DNA of 64,000 bases from positions 62,001 through 126,000 of the forward strand of contig CAIOSI010000022.1 in NCBI GenBank assembly GCA_903860975.1, in the 5' to 3' direction. The position numbers were made by a program, and so were the translations under genes. Below are positions 1 through 9,248 of this stretch, one piece after another; position 1 is the first letter of the stretch, and each line of letters opens with the position of its first letter. The DNA is from an uncultured Alphaproteobacteria bacterium (GTDB lineage Bacteria > Pseudomonadota > Alphaproteobacteria > Caulobacterales > Caulobacteraceae). Under the pieces are notes generated by a model. The model saw only the letters and a list, made by a program, of their open reading frames with translations, was not told the origin of the DNA and ran no database searches.

Positions 1-135
1 GTTGGGAAGCTAACGTGCCCTTTGTGGGATGCTACATCATATTTTGGCCCAATATCGCAGGACACCTCCGGACGGGAAGGACCTTGTCGGATGGTGCGAT
101 GCCTGAGCCGATGAAGACGGCATACTGACAGCGGC
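1..135. other. Window edge, no gene seen
   Basis: Short stretch downstream of clpA on the minus strand. Reading both strands shows only short open frames without a ribosome binding site or recognisable motif. No RNA gene is apparent. Confidence 0.4.
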
Positions 136-169
136 ATGAAAAAGCCCCGGGGCTTTCGACCCGGGGCTT
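136..169 (-). terminator. Rho-independent terminator of clpS-clpA
   Basis: A perfect 10-bp stem (142-151 pairing with 160-169) with an 8-base loop is followed, in the minus-strand direction, by a run of five T. It lies about 25 bases beyond the clpA stop codon and is correctly oriented to end the clpS-clpA transcript. Confidence 0.8.
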
Positions 170-193
170 GAAGCTTCAGCTGTCGCCTGACCT

Positions 194-2524
194 TTAAGCA
201 ACAGGGGCCGGTGCTTGGGCGGCATCCTCGGCAGGCGCTTCTATGACGGGGGCGCCGGGTTCGCGGTCGTCGCCCTCGATCTCGAAGGCGATCTTGCCGT
301 CCTTGAGCACCACCTTGACGTGGCCACCTTTGACCAGCTTGCCAAACAGGATCTCGTCTGCGAGCGGCTTTTTGATGTTCTCCTGGATGACCCGGCCAAG
401 CGGGCGAGCCCCATAGAGTTCGTCGAAGCCGTTCTTGGCTAACCAATCGGCGGCCTCATCGGAGGTCTCGATCGTGACGTGACGGTCGGCCAGCTGGGCT
501 TCCAGCTGCATGATAAACTTCTGAACCACCTGGCGTATGATGTCTGGCGTCAGAGACTTGAAGGCCACAACCGCATCGAGGCGGTTACGGAATTCTGGCG
601 TGAACACCCGCTTGATCGCCTCTTCGGCCTCGCCTTCCTGCTTCCCGCGGCCGAAGCCGATGGAATTGCGCTGGGCGTCGGAGGCTCCGGCGTTAGTGGT
701 CATGATCAAGACCACATTGCGGAAGTCGATCTTCTTGCCGTTGGAGTCCGTCAGACCGCCATGGTCCATGACCTGCAGCAGGATATTGTAGACGTCGGGG
801 TGGGCCTTTTCGATTTCATCGAGCAGCACGACGGCGTGCGGATGTTGGTCAACCGCATCGGTCAGCAGACCGCCCTGATCGAAACCCACATAACCCGGAG
901 GCGCCCCGATCAAGCGGCTCACCGTGTGGCGCTCCATGTACTCAGACATATCGAACCGCAGCAGTTCGATGCCCAGCGTGGAGGCGAGCTGGCGGGCCGT
1001 CTCGGTCTTGCCGGTGCCGGTGGGGCCAGAGAACAGATAGCATCCGATCGGCGTGTTGGCGTCGCGCAGACCGGCGCGAGCCATCTTCATGGCCGAGGAG
1101 AGCTGGTCGATGGCGTCGTCCTGGCCATAAACCGCGCGCTTCAGGTCGGTTTCGAGCTGCTTTAGGGCCTCGGTGTCGGTCTTGGAGACAGACTTCGGCG
1201 GGATTCGGGCGATCTTGGCGACAACGGCCTCGACCTCCTTCAATCCGATAATCTTCTTTCGCTTGCTTTCAGGCAGCAACATCTGGCTGGCGCCGGCCTC
1301 ATCGATGATATCGATAGCCTTATCCGGCAGTTTGCGGTCGTTGATATACTTGGCTGACAACTCCACCGCCGCTTTGATGGCGTCGTTGGTGTAGCGGAGC
1401 TTGTGGAATTCTTCGTAGTAGATCTTCAGGCCCTTCAAGATCTTGATCGAGTCGTCGATTGTGGGCTCGTTAATGTCGATCTTCTGGAAACGACGGACCA
1501 AGGCGCGGTCTTTTTCGAAGTGCTGACGGAATTCCTTGTAGGTCGTCGAGCCCATGCACCGCAGGGTGCCTGACGCCAGCGCCGGCTTCAGCAGGTTGGA
1601 GGCGTCCATCGCCCCGCCGCTTGTGGCACCTGCGCCGATCACCGTATGAATTTCGTCGATGAACAGCACGGCATCGGGATGGTTCTCTAGTTCCTTGACC
1701 ACCTGCTTCAAACGTTCTTCGAAGTCGCCGCGATAGCGGGTGCCCGCGAGCAGGGAGCCCATATCGAGTGAGAAGATGGTCGAACCCGCCAGGACTTCGG
1801 GGACTTGGTGGTTCACGATCTTGCGGGCGAGGCCCTCGGCGATGGCGGTCTTGCCAACACCCGGGTCGCCGACCAGCAGGGGATTGTTCTTGGTCCTGCG
1901 GCACAGGATCTGAATGCAGCGATCCACCTCGGCGGAGCGACCGATCAGTGGATCAACCTTACCCTGCTTGGCCTTCTCGTTGAGGTTGACGCAGTAGGCT
2001 TCAAGCGCCTCGCCGCCCGTCTTGACGGTGGGCTTATCCTCTTCGTCCGAGGCCCCTTTTACGGGCTTGGATTCAGTGGCCCCGACCTTCTTGGCGATGC
2101 CGTGAGCGATGTAGTTGACCGCGTCGTAGCGGGTCATGTCCTGCTCTTGCAGGAAATAGGCCGCGTGGCTCTCGCGTTCGGAGAAGATCGCGACCAGCAC
2201 GTTGGCCCCCGTGACCTCTTCGCGCCCGGAGGATTGGACGTGGATCACCGCGCGTTGGATCACGCGCTGGAAGCCCGCGGTCGGCTTGGCGTCCTCGCCG
2301 TCATCGACCACGAGGGATCGCAGCTCCGTGTCAACGTAATTGGTGAGCGTCGTGCGCAGCGCGCCGAGGTCCACCTCGCAGGCGCGCATCACGCCCGCGG
2401 CTTCTTCGTCATCGACGAGCGACAGGAGCAGATGCTCCAGAGTGGCATACTCGTGTTTACGCTGATTGGCGTAAGCCACGGCGCGATGAAGGGATTCTTC
2501 GAGGGGGCGTGAGAATGAAGGCAA
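194..2524 (-). CDS. clpA: ATP-dependent Clp protease ATP-binding subunit ClpA
   Basis: ClpA is the hexameric AAA+ unfoldase that feeds substrates into the ClpP peptidase in the cytoplasm. The 776-residue protein has the usual length. It starts with the Clp N-domain ([14 protein letters not shown]), followed by two AAA+ modules with Walker A motifs GDPGVGKT and GPTGTGKT and Walker B LFIDEIHT and [10 protein letters not shown]. The C-terminal D2 small domain contains [11 protein letters not shown] short Ala/Pro-rich acidic tail follows. The gene lies six bases downstream of clpS on the same strand, so the adaptor and unfoldase are very likely co-transcribed; a terminator follows. ClpB is excluded by the missing long middle coiled coil. 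Confidence 0.97.
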   Translation of the reverse strand: MPSFSRPLEESLHRAVAYANQRKHEYATLEHLLLSLVDDEEAAGVMRACEVDLGALRTTLTNYVDTELRSLVVDDGEDAKPTAGFQRVIQRAVIHVQSSGREEVTGANVLVAIFSERESHAAYFLQEQDMTRYDAVNYIAHGIAKKVGATESKPVKGASDEEDKPTVKTGGEALEAYCVNLNEKAKQGKVDPLIGRSAEVDRCIQILCRRTKNNPLLVGDPGVGKTAIAEGLARKIVNHQVPEVLAGSTIFSLDMGSLLAGTRYRGDFEERLKQVVKELENHPDAVLFIDEIHTVIGAGATSGGAMDASNLLKPALASGTLRCMGSTTYKEFRQHFEKDRALVRRFQKIDINEPTIDDSIKILKGLKIYYEEFHKLRYTNDAIKAAVELSAKYINDRKLPDKAIDIIDEAGASQMLLPESKRKKIIGLKEVEAVVAKIARIPPKSVSKTDTEALKQLETDLKRAVYGQDDAIDQLSSAMKMARAGLRDANTPIGCYLFSGPTGTGKTETARQLASTLGIELLRFDMSEYMERHTVSRLIGAPPGYVGFDQGGLLTDAVDQHPHAVVLLDEIEKAHPDVYNILLQVMDHGGLTDSNGKKIDFRNVVLIMTTNAGASDAQRNSIGFGRGKQEGEAEEAIKRVFTPEFRNRLDAVVAFKSLTPDIIRQVVQKFIMQLEAQLADRHVTIETSDEAADWLAKNGFDELYGARPLGRVIQENIKKPLADEILFGKLVKGGHVKVVLKDGKIAFEIEGDDREPGAPVIEAPAEDAAQAPAPVA

Positions 2525-2530
2525 AGGCCT

Positions 2531-2890
2531 CTAATCCTTTTCCATGGTGCACTGCAGCGGGTGTTGATGCCGCCGCGCCGTATCAACAACCTGGGCCACT
2601 TTTGTTTCCGCCACCTCGTAGGTGAACACCCCACAGACCCCAACGCCGTGTTGATGAACGTGGAGCATTATGCGAGTCGCATCTTCGCGCGACTTATTGA
2701 AGAACTGCTCAAGCACATAGACGACGAACTCCATAGGTGTGTAGTCGTCGTTCAAGATCAGCACCCGATACATCGAGGGCTTTTGCGTCTTCGGCTTTGT
2801 CTGAGTGACCACCGACGAGCGGATGCCGGTGTCTTGGTCGCCCATTTTCCGTTCGGCCATTTCATCGAGCTCCAGCCGGCGCTGCCGCAA
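2531..2890 (-). CDS. clpS: ClpS, adaptor of the ClpAP protease
   Basis: ClpS binds the ClpA N-domain and delivers N-degron substrates. The conserved core begins near residue 35 ([20 protein letters not shown]) and includes the substrate-pocket region ending in [11 protein letters not shown] and the C-terminal AETKVAQV segment. The TTG start at 2890 gives 119 residues, the length I recall for the Caulobacter protein, and is preceded at five bases by GGAGG. An ATG at 2860 with a GGAG nine bases upstream is an alternative start giving 109 residues. The N-terminal 34 residues look disordered, as expected for the extension that enters ClpA. It directly precedes clpA. Confidence 0.95.
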   Translation of the reverse strand: MRQRRLELDEMAERKMGDQDTGIRSSVVTQTKPKTQKPSMYRVLILNDDYTPMEFVVYVLEQFFNKSREDATRIMLHVHQHGVGVCGVFTYEVAETKVAQVVDTARRHQHPLQCTMEKD

Positions 2891-3009
2891 CGCCGCCTCC
2901 GATTAGATATGCAAACACATCACAGATGGAAGTGTCGAATCGTCACGGTCCCCAGAGAAATCATTGCCATTCAAGATATTCCGCGTGGCTTCCGCAGGGT
3001 TAATGGCCG

Positions 3010-4281
3010 TCAATTTCGTTCTTTTGAGCTTTTGGCCCGGAAAATACGCCCTGAGGTAACCGCGTTCGTGCCGAACCTTGCGCGAATGGCATCCAAGGTC
3101 TTTTCGCCGGCAAGTGCACGGCGCTCGTCGCCGGCGAAAAAGTCATCCTCTATCGTTCCGGCCTCAACGAGGTCAGCCAAACCGATGCCGATCAGGCGAA
3201 AGGAGCGTCCAGTCGCCTCCTTAGCCAGTAGCTCGCGTCCGACAGAAAATAGGGTCTTGGCGGTCTGGGTCGGCACCGCGATGGTGCGGCGTCGGCTGTG
3301 AAGCTTGAAGTCGGTGGTACGTAACTTCAAGGTCACCACGCGACCCGCCAGGCCGTCGCCGCGGGCATGTCGTGCGACGTTGTCGGAAAGCTCAGCCAGT
3401 ACGTCCTCCAGATCTTCAAGGACGCTTAGATCCTCGTTGAAGGTTGTCTCGGCGCTGATTCCCTTGCGCACTTCGCGCGGGTTCACAGCTCGGTGGTCCT
3501 GGCCGTGCGCCAATTGAGACAGGCGAAGGCCGTGGCTTCCAAACCGCTCGGCCAGTTCCTTGATGTCGGCGCGGGCAAGATCGCCGACGGTCGGCATCCC
3601 GGCCTTTTCCAGGCTCGATGCCATCGCGGGTCCAACGCCTGGCAGGATGTTCACGGGTTTGAGCGCCAGAAAATGCGGAGCCTCAGAGCCGATCACTGAA
3701 AAGCCACGGGGTTTGTCGAGGTCCGAAGCGACCTTTGCGAGGAACTTGTTGGACGCAAGACCAATGGAGACCGTCAGGCCGGTCTCGGTTTCGATCTGCA
3801 TCTGCAGCTTCGCCAAGGTGATCGCGGCAGGCGCGCCATGCAGCCGTTCGGTGCCGGCGAGATCCATCCAGGCCTCATCGAGCGATAGGTTCTGGATCAG
3901 CGGCGTGAGATCCCCGGCCATCGCCAGGATTTGGCGACTGGCCGCCCGGTATTTGGGGAATTCCGGCTTGAGCACGACCGCTTCGGGGCAGAGCTTCAAC
4001 GCCTTGAACATCGGCATGGCCGAACGCACGCCCTTGATCCGGGCGATGTAGCAGCAGGTCGTGACCACCCCGCGCCGGCCACCGCCGACAATCACCGCCA
4101 CATCGCGCAACTCCGGCCGGTCGCGCTTTTCCACCGAGGCGTAGAATGCATCGCAGTCCATATGCGCAATGGTCAGGCTTGCGAGCTCCTCGTGCGCCAC
4201 GATCCTGGGCGAGCTGCAGCCGGGACATCGACGCACGGCCGCCGCGCCTTGCCAGAAACAGTCGCGGCAAAAGGCTTTCAT
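3010..4281 (-). CDS. dinB: DNA polymerase IV with N-terminal zinc ribbon
   Basis: Y-family translesion polymerase. The catalytic core shows AHMDCDAFYASVEK with the first metal Asp, YIARIKGVRSAMPM, and the second acidic motif SLDEAWMDL. The helix-hairpin-helix region NILPGVGPAMASSLEK and a C-terminal little-finger domain follow. The first 30 residues carry Cys5-x2-Cys8 and Cys20-x2-Cys23, a probable zinc ribbon seen in the alphaproteobacterial DinB subgroup rather than in E. coli DinB. The ATG at 4281 overlaps the TGA of the upstream ROK gene (ATGA), which suggests translational coupling and decides the start. 423 residues. No LexA box was identified. Confidence 0.93.
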   Translation of the reverse strand: MKAFCRDCFWQGAAAVRRCPGCSSPRIVAHEELASLTIAHMDCDAFYASVEKRDRPELRDVAVIVGGGRRGVVTTCCYIARIKGVRSAMPMFKALKLCPEAVVLKPEFPKYRAASRQILAMAGDLTPLIQNLSLDEAWMDLAGTERLHGAPAAITLAKLQMQIETETGLTVSIGLASNKFLAKVASDLDKPRGFSVIGSEAPHFLALKPVNILPGVGPAMASSLEKAGMPTVGDLARADIKELAERFGSHGLRLSQLAHGQDHRAVNPREVRKGISAETTFNEDLSVLEDLEDVLAELSDNVARHARGDGLAGRVVTLKLRTTDFKLHSRRRTIAVPTQTAKTLFSVGRELLAKEATGRSFRLIGIGLADLVEAGTIEDDFFAGDERRALAGEKTLDAIRARFGTNAVTSGRIFRAKSSKERN

Positions 4282-5189
4282 CCGGCGGTTTCCAGCGGCC
4301 AAAGCCAGGCTGCACCGCGAACGCCGGAACTGTCGCCGTGCGCAGCCTTGCGCACGGGCGTCGTAAAGATGTCGGAGAACGTATAGCTGCCGATCGCGGC
4401 GGGCAGGCGTTCGTAGAGCGCCGCGACGTTGGACATGCCGCCGCCTAAAACGATGACGTCGGGGTCAAGGACGTCGGCGATCACCGCCAGGCCCCGGGCC
4501 AGGCGGTCAACGTAAGTCACCATGGATGCGACCGCTGACGGTTCGCGCCTCAGGGCCGCCTCAACAATCGCCTTCGCATCCTGCCCCGTGGCGTGAGCGC
4601 GTGCCAAACCGGGGCCGGAAATCCAGTTCTCTAGACAGTTCCGTCGACCGCAGAAGCAGGTCGGGCCGGGAAGTTCGTCGCCTTGGGGCCATGGCAGGGG
4701 CGTGTGTCCCCATTCGCCCGCGATGCCGTTGCGGCCGGCCAGAACGCGGCGCCCGACCGTAATTCCCGACCCACAGCCGGTGCCGATGATCACCCCGAAG
4801 ACCACGTCGCAATCGCTGCCCGCTCCGTCGGTGGCTTCAGACAGTGCAAAACAGTTGGCGTCGTTAGCCAGCCGGACGGGCCGGCCGAGAACGCGCTCCA
4901 GATCACGTTGAAGCGGCTTTTCGTTCAGATGCGTGGTGTTGGCGTTGCGGATCAGACCCGTCGACGGGGAAGGCGAGCCTGGGATGCCGATTCCAATGGA
5001 GGCGCCACTGACGCCGGCTTCCGTCTCGGCCTCAAGGATCACGTCGCGAACGGCCTCGAGACTGGAGCGATAGCTGCCGGGTGAGGGGACGCGTACACGG
5101 GCCTGGAAGCGACCTTGCGCATCCAGCGCCGCCGCCTCGATCTTTGTTCCGCCAAAGTCCACGCCGATCCGGATCATGCCGCTCGTCAT
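4278..5189 (-). CDS. ROK-family sugar kinase (fructokinase-like)
   Basis: Cytoplasmic ATP-dependent kinase of the ROK family. The phosphate-binding motif RIGVDFGGTKIEAAAL is at the N-terminus. The catalytic Asp segment is LANDANCFALSEA. The zinc-binding ROK signature runs GEWGHTPLP to CFCGRRNCLENWISG with three Cys and one His. The 303-residue length is normal. Similar proteins are annotated fructokinase or N-acetylglucosamine kinase; the sugar cannot be decided from sequence. It overlaps dinB by four bases and is divergent from the M13 peptidase gene. A GGGAGG lies about 12 bases before the chosen ATG. Confidence 0.9.
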   Translation of the reverse strand: MTSGMIRIGVDFGGTKIEAAALDAQGRFQARVRVPSPGSYRSSLEAVRDVILEAETEAGVSGASIGIGIPGSPSPSTGLIRNANTTHLNEKPLQRDLERVLGRPVRLANDANCFALSEATDGAGSDCDVVFGVIIGTGCGSGITVGRRVLAGRNGIAGEWGHTPLPWPQGDELPGPTCFCGRRNCLENWISGPGLARAHATGQDAKAIVEAALRREPSAVASMVTYVDRLARGLAVIADVLDPDVIVLGGGMSNVAALYERLPAAIGSYTFSDIFTTPVRKAAHGDSSGVRGAAWLWPLETAG

Positions 5190-5275
5190 AGCTGATTTTT
5201 TCCTCCCTCGCGCAGGCCGTCAGAAGTCGTGTTGCGCCAGTGGACAGGCCTGCGCCAAGCGCTAGGTTGCCCGGC

Positions 5276-7339
5276 ATGAAACCTTCGCAAATCCTTGCGG
5301 CGTTTGGCGTCGCCCTTGCGCTTGTCGTGCCCTGCGTGGCTCAGTCTTCGGGCGCATTGGAAAACACCCATCCCGCGGGTCTCGACCTGGCTGGAATGGA
5401 CCGTGGTGTGAAGCCTGGGGATGATTTTTTCGCCTTCGCGAACGGCGGCTGGACCGCCAAGACGCAGATCCCGGCTGATCGATCCCAATGGGGGACCTCC
5501 GGTGAGCTTATCGAGCTGACGACCTTGCGGGTGCAGACGCTCATCCAGGACGCCGCCAAGGCTGCGCCGGGAACCGAGGCTCGAAAAATCGGCGACTTCT
5601 ATTCCAGCTATCTTGACGAGGCCAAGATCGAATCCCTGGGTCTGCAGCCGCTGCGACCGACGCTTTCGCGTATCGCCGCCATCAAGGACAAACACGGTCT
5701 CGCCGCCGAATTCGGCCATGAACTTCGCGCCGACGTCGATGCCCTGAATTCCACCAACTTTGAGACCGACCACCTGTTTGGCCTGTGGGTTGAGCAGGAT
5801 TTGAACGAACCCAAGCGATATGCACCCTACCTGCTGCAGGGCGGTCTGGGCATGCCGGACCGGGACTACTATCTCTCTGCCAACAGCCACATGCTCGCCA
5901 ACCGGCAAGCCTACAGGGCCCACATCGCCAAGATTCTGACGCTGGCCCATATCGCTGAGCCTGAGGCAAAGGCGCAAAGGATCTTCGAGCTGGAGGTCAA
6001 GATCGCCCAGGTCCATGCGGCCCGCGCCGAGTCCGAAGACGTGCTGAAAGCCAACAACACCTGGGTCCGGACCGACTTCGTAAAGAAGGCGCCGGGGCTG
6101 GAATGGACGACATTCTTCAAGGCCGCCGGCCTTGAGGCGCAAGCGCAATTCATCGTCTGGCATCCCAAAGCGACAAGCGGAGAGGCCGCGCTTGTTGGCG
6201 CTGAGCCCCTGGCGACGTGGAAGGACTATCTGGTCTTCCACCAGATCGATGACTATTCGAACGTCCTGCCCAAAGCCTTCGGCGATGAGCGGTTTGCGTT
6301 TTACAGCCACACCCTTTCAGGTACGCCGCAGCAACTTGCGCGCTGGAAACGAGCCGTCAACGCCACGAACGGTGCGCTGGGGGAGGCCGTGGGCAAAGTC
6401 TACGTCACCCACTACTTCCCACCTGAGTCCAAGGCCCAGATCGAGGCGATGGTCGCTAAGCTGATCGACGCCTTCAGGGTGCGGATAGACAAGCTCGATT
6501 GGATGGCACCAACCACAAAGGCCGAGGCCAAGCGTAAGCTTCAGACCCTGAAAGTCGGTGTTGGATATCCAGACCACTGGATCGACTATTCAGGCCTCAA
6601 AATCGTGGCTGGCGATGCGGTTGGCAATCAACAGCGGGCGAGCCTTTTTGAATATCGCCGCAACCTCGCAAAATTCGGCCACCCCGTTGATCGCGGCGAA
6701 TGGGCGATGACGCCCCAGACAGTCAATGCGGTAAACCTGCCGGTCCGCAATGCCCTGAACTTCCCAGCCGCCATTCTCCAGGCGCCCGACTTCAATCCGG
6801 CGAACCCCGTCGCCATGAATCTGGGCGCCACCGGTGCCATCGTCGGCCACGAGGTCAGCCACAGCTTTGATGACCAGGGCGCAATGTTTGACGCCGATGG
6901 TCGACTCCGGAACTGGTGGACCGCAAGCGACCTTGCCCACTTCCAGTCGGCGGGACATGCTCTGGCCGTGCAATACAGCCAGTATCATCCCTTCCCGGAT
7001 ATCGCGCTAAACGGCGAACAGATGTTGAGCGAGAACATCGCCGATATCGCGGGCCTGAATGCCGCCTACGACGCCTATCGGCTCGCCAACGGCGGCAAGG
7101 AAGGGCCGGCCCAACAGGGCTTCGCGGGCGATCAGCAATTTTTCGTCGCCTTCTCCCAGAGCTGGCGTGCCAAGACCCGCGAGGCGACGGCGCGTCAGCG
7201 GGCGATCACCGACGGCCATGCGCCAGCCGAGTTCCGGGCCGACACAACGCGCAATATGGACGCCTGGTATGCGGCCTTCGATGTGAAGCCCGTAGATAAG
7301 CTCTATCTCGCGCCGGCCGATCGCGTCCGTATTTGGTAG
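5276..7339 (+). CDS. M13 family (neprilysin-like) secreted metallopeptidase
   Basis: Zinc endopeptidase of the M13/PepO family acting outside the cytoplasm. The 687-residue protein starts with a typical signal peptide (MKPSQILAAFGVALALVVPC) ending near ALAQ-type residues VAQSSG. The active-site motif HEVSH lies at residues 525-529 and the third zinc ligand Glu586 in SENIADIAG, both intact. The N-terminal M13_N domain (GVKPGDDFFAFANGGW) and C-terminal YLAPADRVRIW motif are also present. The ATG at 5276 is chosen because the signal peptide starts there. Monocistronic and divergent from the ROK kinase. Substrate unknown. Confidence 0.93.
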   Translation: MKPSQILAAFGVALALVVPCVAQSSGALENTHPAGLDLAGMDRGVKPGDDFFAFANGGWTAKTQIPADRSQWGTSGELIELTTLRVQTLIQDAAKAAPGTEARKIGDFYSSYLDEAKIESLGLQPLRPTLSRIAAIKDKHGLAAEFGHELRADVDALNSTNFETDHLFGLWVEQDLNEPKRYAPYLLQGGLGMPDRDYYLSANSHMLANRQAYRAHIAKILTLAHIAEPEAKAQRIFELEVKIAQVHAARAESEDVLKANNTWVRTDFVKKAPGLEWTTFFKAAGLEAQAQFIVWHPKATSGEAALVGAEPLATWKDYLVFHQIDDYSNVLPKAFGDERFAFYSHTLSGTPQQLARWKRAVNATNGALGEAVGKVYVTHYFPPESKAQIEAMVAKLIDAFRVRIDKLDWMAPTTKAEAKRKLQTLKVGVGYPDHWIDYSGLKIVAGDAVGNQQRASLFEYRRNLAKFGHPVDRGEWAMTPQTVNAVNLPVRNALNFPAAILQAPDFNPANPVAMNLGATGAIVGHEVSHSFDDQGAMFDADGRLRNWWTASDLAHFQSAGHALAVQYSQYHPFPDIALNGEQMLSENIADIAGLNAAYDAYRLANGGKEGPAQQGFAGDQQFFVAFSQSWRAKTREATARQRAITDGHAPAEFRADTTRNMDAWYAAFDVKPVDKLYLAPADRVRIW

Positions 7340-7346
7340 CTCTGCG

Positions 7347-7823
7347 CTAGTCTGGCACGCCGGCCTTCACCAGGTTTGCCTTGGGTATCGCTGCGTTAAA
7401 GGGACGGGTCTTGGCTTTGTCCTGCGCGAGCTCCGCCCAGGCCGTTGCAAAGGCCGTCGGTGTTCGAGGCGCGTTCATCGCGCGGGCGAATTTGACTGGG
7501 CGTGCCTTGACTACAGCGGAGAGCTGCGCCCAACGCGCCAGGTCTTCGGTGTCTGCCTCGCCACCCGTCTCCAGCTCGGTGATTCGGCGACCCGCCCCAT
7601 AGATGCCGGGCAATGTGCTCATCACTTCGACCGCAGCGCTTGGCGGTAAGTCCTTAAATGCGGCCAGTAGCCCGGCCAGGGCGATCGCCTCGGGTGAAGC
7701 TGTGCGCTCTCCCCCAGCTGCACCGGTGAGCGCGCGGCCCTCGGCTCGAACAAAGGCCCAACCGCCGGAGCGGTAAGCTGAGCTGTGACAAAATTCGACC
7801 CAGATACGGATGCTGTCAGACAT
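7347..7823 (-). CDS. RNase H-fold-like protein, probably non-catalytic
   Basis: 158-residue cytoplasmic protein. The N-terminal pattern (strand, turn, GGWAFV strand, then a helix rich in Ala/Leu, then a strand followed by GIYGAG) resembles the RNase HI fold. The catalytic carboxylates of RNase H (DGS, the Glu of TNNRME and TDS) are not visible: the equivalent positions read CHSS, ASPEA and STLPGIY. If the fold call is right, this is a degenerate member. It is convergent with the M13 peptidase gene, seven bases away. Alternative: an unrelated alpha/beta protein. No signal peptide. Confidence 0.6.
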   Translation of the reverse strand: MSDSIRIWVEFCHSSAYRSGGWAFVRAEGRALTGAAGGERTASPEAIALAGLLAAFKDLPPSAAVEVMSTLPGIYGAGRRITELETGGEADTEDLARWAQLSAVVKARPVKFARAMNAPRTPTAFATAWAELAQDKAKTRPFNAAIPKANLVKAGVPD

Positions 7824-8115
7824 GAGCCTGCCCTAGCACTGCAAATCGCAACCGCGTTAGGCCCAAGTCGCAGACGCCTAAGCGTATGGATGTTGCGTCG
7901 GGCCCAGGTGAGGCGCCGAGGGCCTGCTGGCCGGGCTCTGCGCTCGGGCCAATAGCCGCGGCGGGGTGGAAAGCCTCATCGCGCAACCTGCGATCAGGTT
8001 CGCAACGGCTATGCGGCCGCAGGCGACGTAGCCACCGCAATCTGGGAAGCCTGCGTCTGGCGTTCGGTCGCGGCAGAGGTCGTCGATGATCGGGTTACGG
8101 GTCGCGATCAGGCCC

Positions 8116-8772
8116 TTAGCGGATCGATGCCTCAATAGCTTCGCCGAGGTCTGCCCAGTCGTCGATTCGCGGGTGTCGCGACGAGCGCGGGGCCAATGGG
8201 CGCAGGCGCAGGTCGGCCACATGCTGGAACCTGGCGGTGTTTGGTGCGTGTTCGGCCACCGAATCGAGGTTTGGGATCAGGTCGTCGACGAAGGCCGTGC
8301 GGCCCATTGTCTGCGTCACCAAGCCGGCCGTGATCGGTCCCTTCGGCCCGCTGGACAGGATCAGCGCCTGAGGAAGGCCGTGGCGCTTCAACCAGCCGCC
8401 TCGCAAGGCCTTGGCCTCGGCAGGGGCGTTTGAAAGGATCAGGATCTCCGCTTGATGCTGCAGCCGGCGTAACGCCTGGGCTGCCCCTGGTGCAGGCTCG
8501 ATATCTCCGCAGCGGCTGCGAAAGAATTCGTCGAACAACTTGCGCCCCTCAACCAGGTCCAGGTGTTCGCTTCCACCTGGGCGGTAGATGTTCTGGAAAA
8601 GGGCGAATCGTTCAACCCGCAGCTCGTAGCCGTGCTCGGCGACGAAAGCGCCAAAGCCCAGCATAAACAGCCCAAGCACCTCGTCGACGTCGACAATCAC
8701 CAGGGGGCGATCACGGGCCAGCCCCAGGCTTTCCAGTGTCGGTGCAAGCGATGGATTGGGAGATTCAGACAT
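8116..8772 (-). CDS. HAD-superfamily hydrolase
   Basis: 218-residue haloacid dehalogenase-type phosphatase, cytoplasmic. All four HAD motifs can be seen: motif I VIVDVDEV (nucleophile Asp and acid/base Asp), motif II LILSNA, motif III Lys in GPKGPI, and motif IV FVDDLIP with two acidic metal ligands. The inserted cap between motifs I and II is small and helical. The substrate is not evident. Divergent from divK, with 107 bp between the two starts. About 290 bp separate its stop from the RNase H-like gene, and I see no convincing gene there. Confidence 0.85.
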   Translation of the reverse strand: MSESPNPSLAPTLESLGLARDRPLVIVDVDEVLGLFMLGFGAFVAEHGYELRVERFALFQNIYRPGGSEHLDLVEGRKLFDEFFRSRCGDIEPAPGAAQALRRLQHQAEILILSNAPAEAKALRGGWLKRHGLPQALILSSGPKGPITAGLVTQTMGRTAFVDDLIPNLDSVAEHAPNTARFQHVADLRLRPLAPRSSRHPRIDDWADLGEAIEASIR

Positions 8773-8879
8773 GACCTGCAGTTGGGCTAACGAAGTTTAA
8801 GGATATCCATGGGATGAACAGACTAGGGTGGGGAAGTCCGCACTATGCGGAGTCCACGGAGCACAGAGCCGGGTCCTAA
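8773..8879 (+). promoter_or_regulatory. Promoter region of divK-pleD
   Basis: Intergenic region between the divergent HAD gene and divK. In Caulobacter the divK promoter responds to CtrA. Around 8787-8800 there is CTAA, six bases, TTAA: close to but not matching the CtrA box TTAA-N7-TTAA. A GATTC (CcrM methylation type GANTC) lies just inside the HAD gene at 8763. These are suggestive only. Confidence 0.25.
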
Positions 8880-9245
8880 ATGGCCAAGAAGGTCCTCATC
8901 GTCGAGGATAACGAGCTGAACATGAAGCTCTTTCATGATCTCCTCGATGCCCAGGGCTACGAGACGCTGCAGACCCGTGAAGGTCTCCAGGCGCTGGCGC
9001 TTGCGCGCGAGCACAAGCCTGACCTTATTCTCATGGATATCCAGCTCCCGGAGATTTCTGGCCTGGAAGTGACAAAGTGGCTGAAGGAAGATGCCGAACT
9101 GGCCTCGATCCCCGTCGTCGCCGTGACAGCCTTCGCCATGAAGGGAGACGAGGAGCGGATACGCGAGGGCGGTTGCGAGGCCTATATCTCTAAGCCGATC
9201 TCGGTGGTCCATTTCCTTGAAACCATCCGCCGGTTGATGGACTGA
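8880..9245 (+). CDS. divK: DivK, single-domain cell-cycle response regulator
   Basis: 121-residue stand-alone receiver domain. Acidic pocket VEDNE, phospho-acceptor Asp53 in LILMDIQLP, conserved Thr in VAVTAFAM and Lys in ISKPI are all present; there is no output domain. In Caulobacterales DivK is phosphorylated by DivJ and dephosphorylated by PleC, and when phosphorylated it suppresses CtrA activity through DivL-CckA, setting cell polarity and division. The gene is followed after three bases by pleD, the conserved divK-pleD operon, which supports the specific name over other short receivers. Confidence 0.95.
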   Translation: MAKKVLIVEDNELNMKLFHDLLDAQGYETLQTREGLQALALAREHKPDLILMDIQLPEISGLEVTKWLKEDAELASIPVVAVTAFAMKGDEERIREGGCEAYISKPISVVHFLETIRRLMD

Positions 9246-9248
9246 TCC

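Noticed and set aside
479..1165. Long plus-strand ORFs opposite clpA, and similar long antisense ORFs elsewhere (for example 5186-6310 minus, 38051-39670 minus)
   Set aside because: They mirror strongly conserved genes in high-GC DNA, where antisense frames stay open by chance; none shows a recognisable domain.
8787..8800. CtrA box upstream of divK
   Set aside because: The spacing is N6 and one half-site is imperfect, so it does not meet the TTAA-N7-TTAA consensus; kept only as a weak remark.
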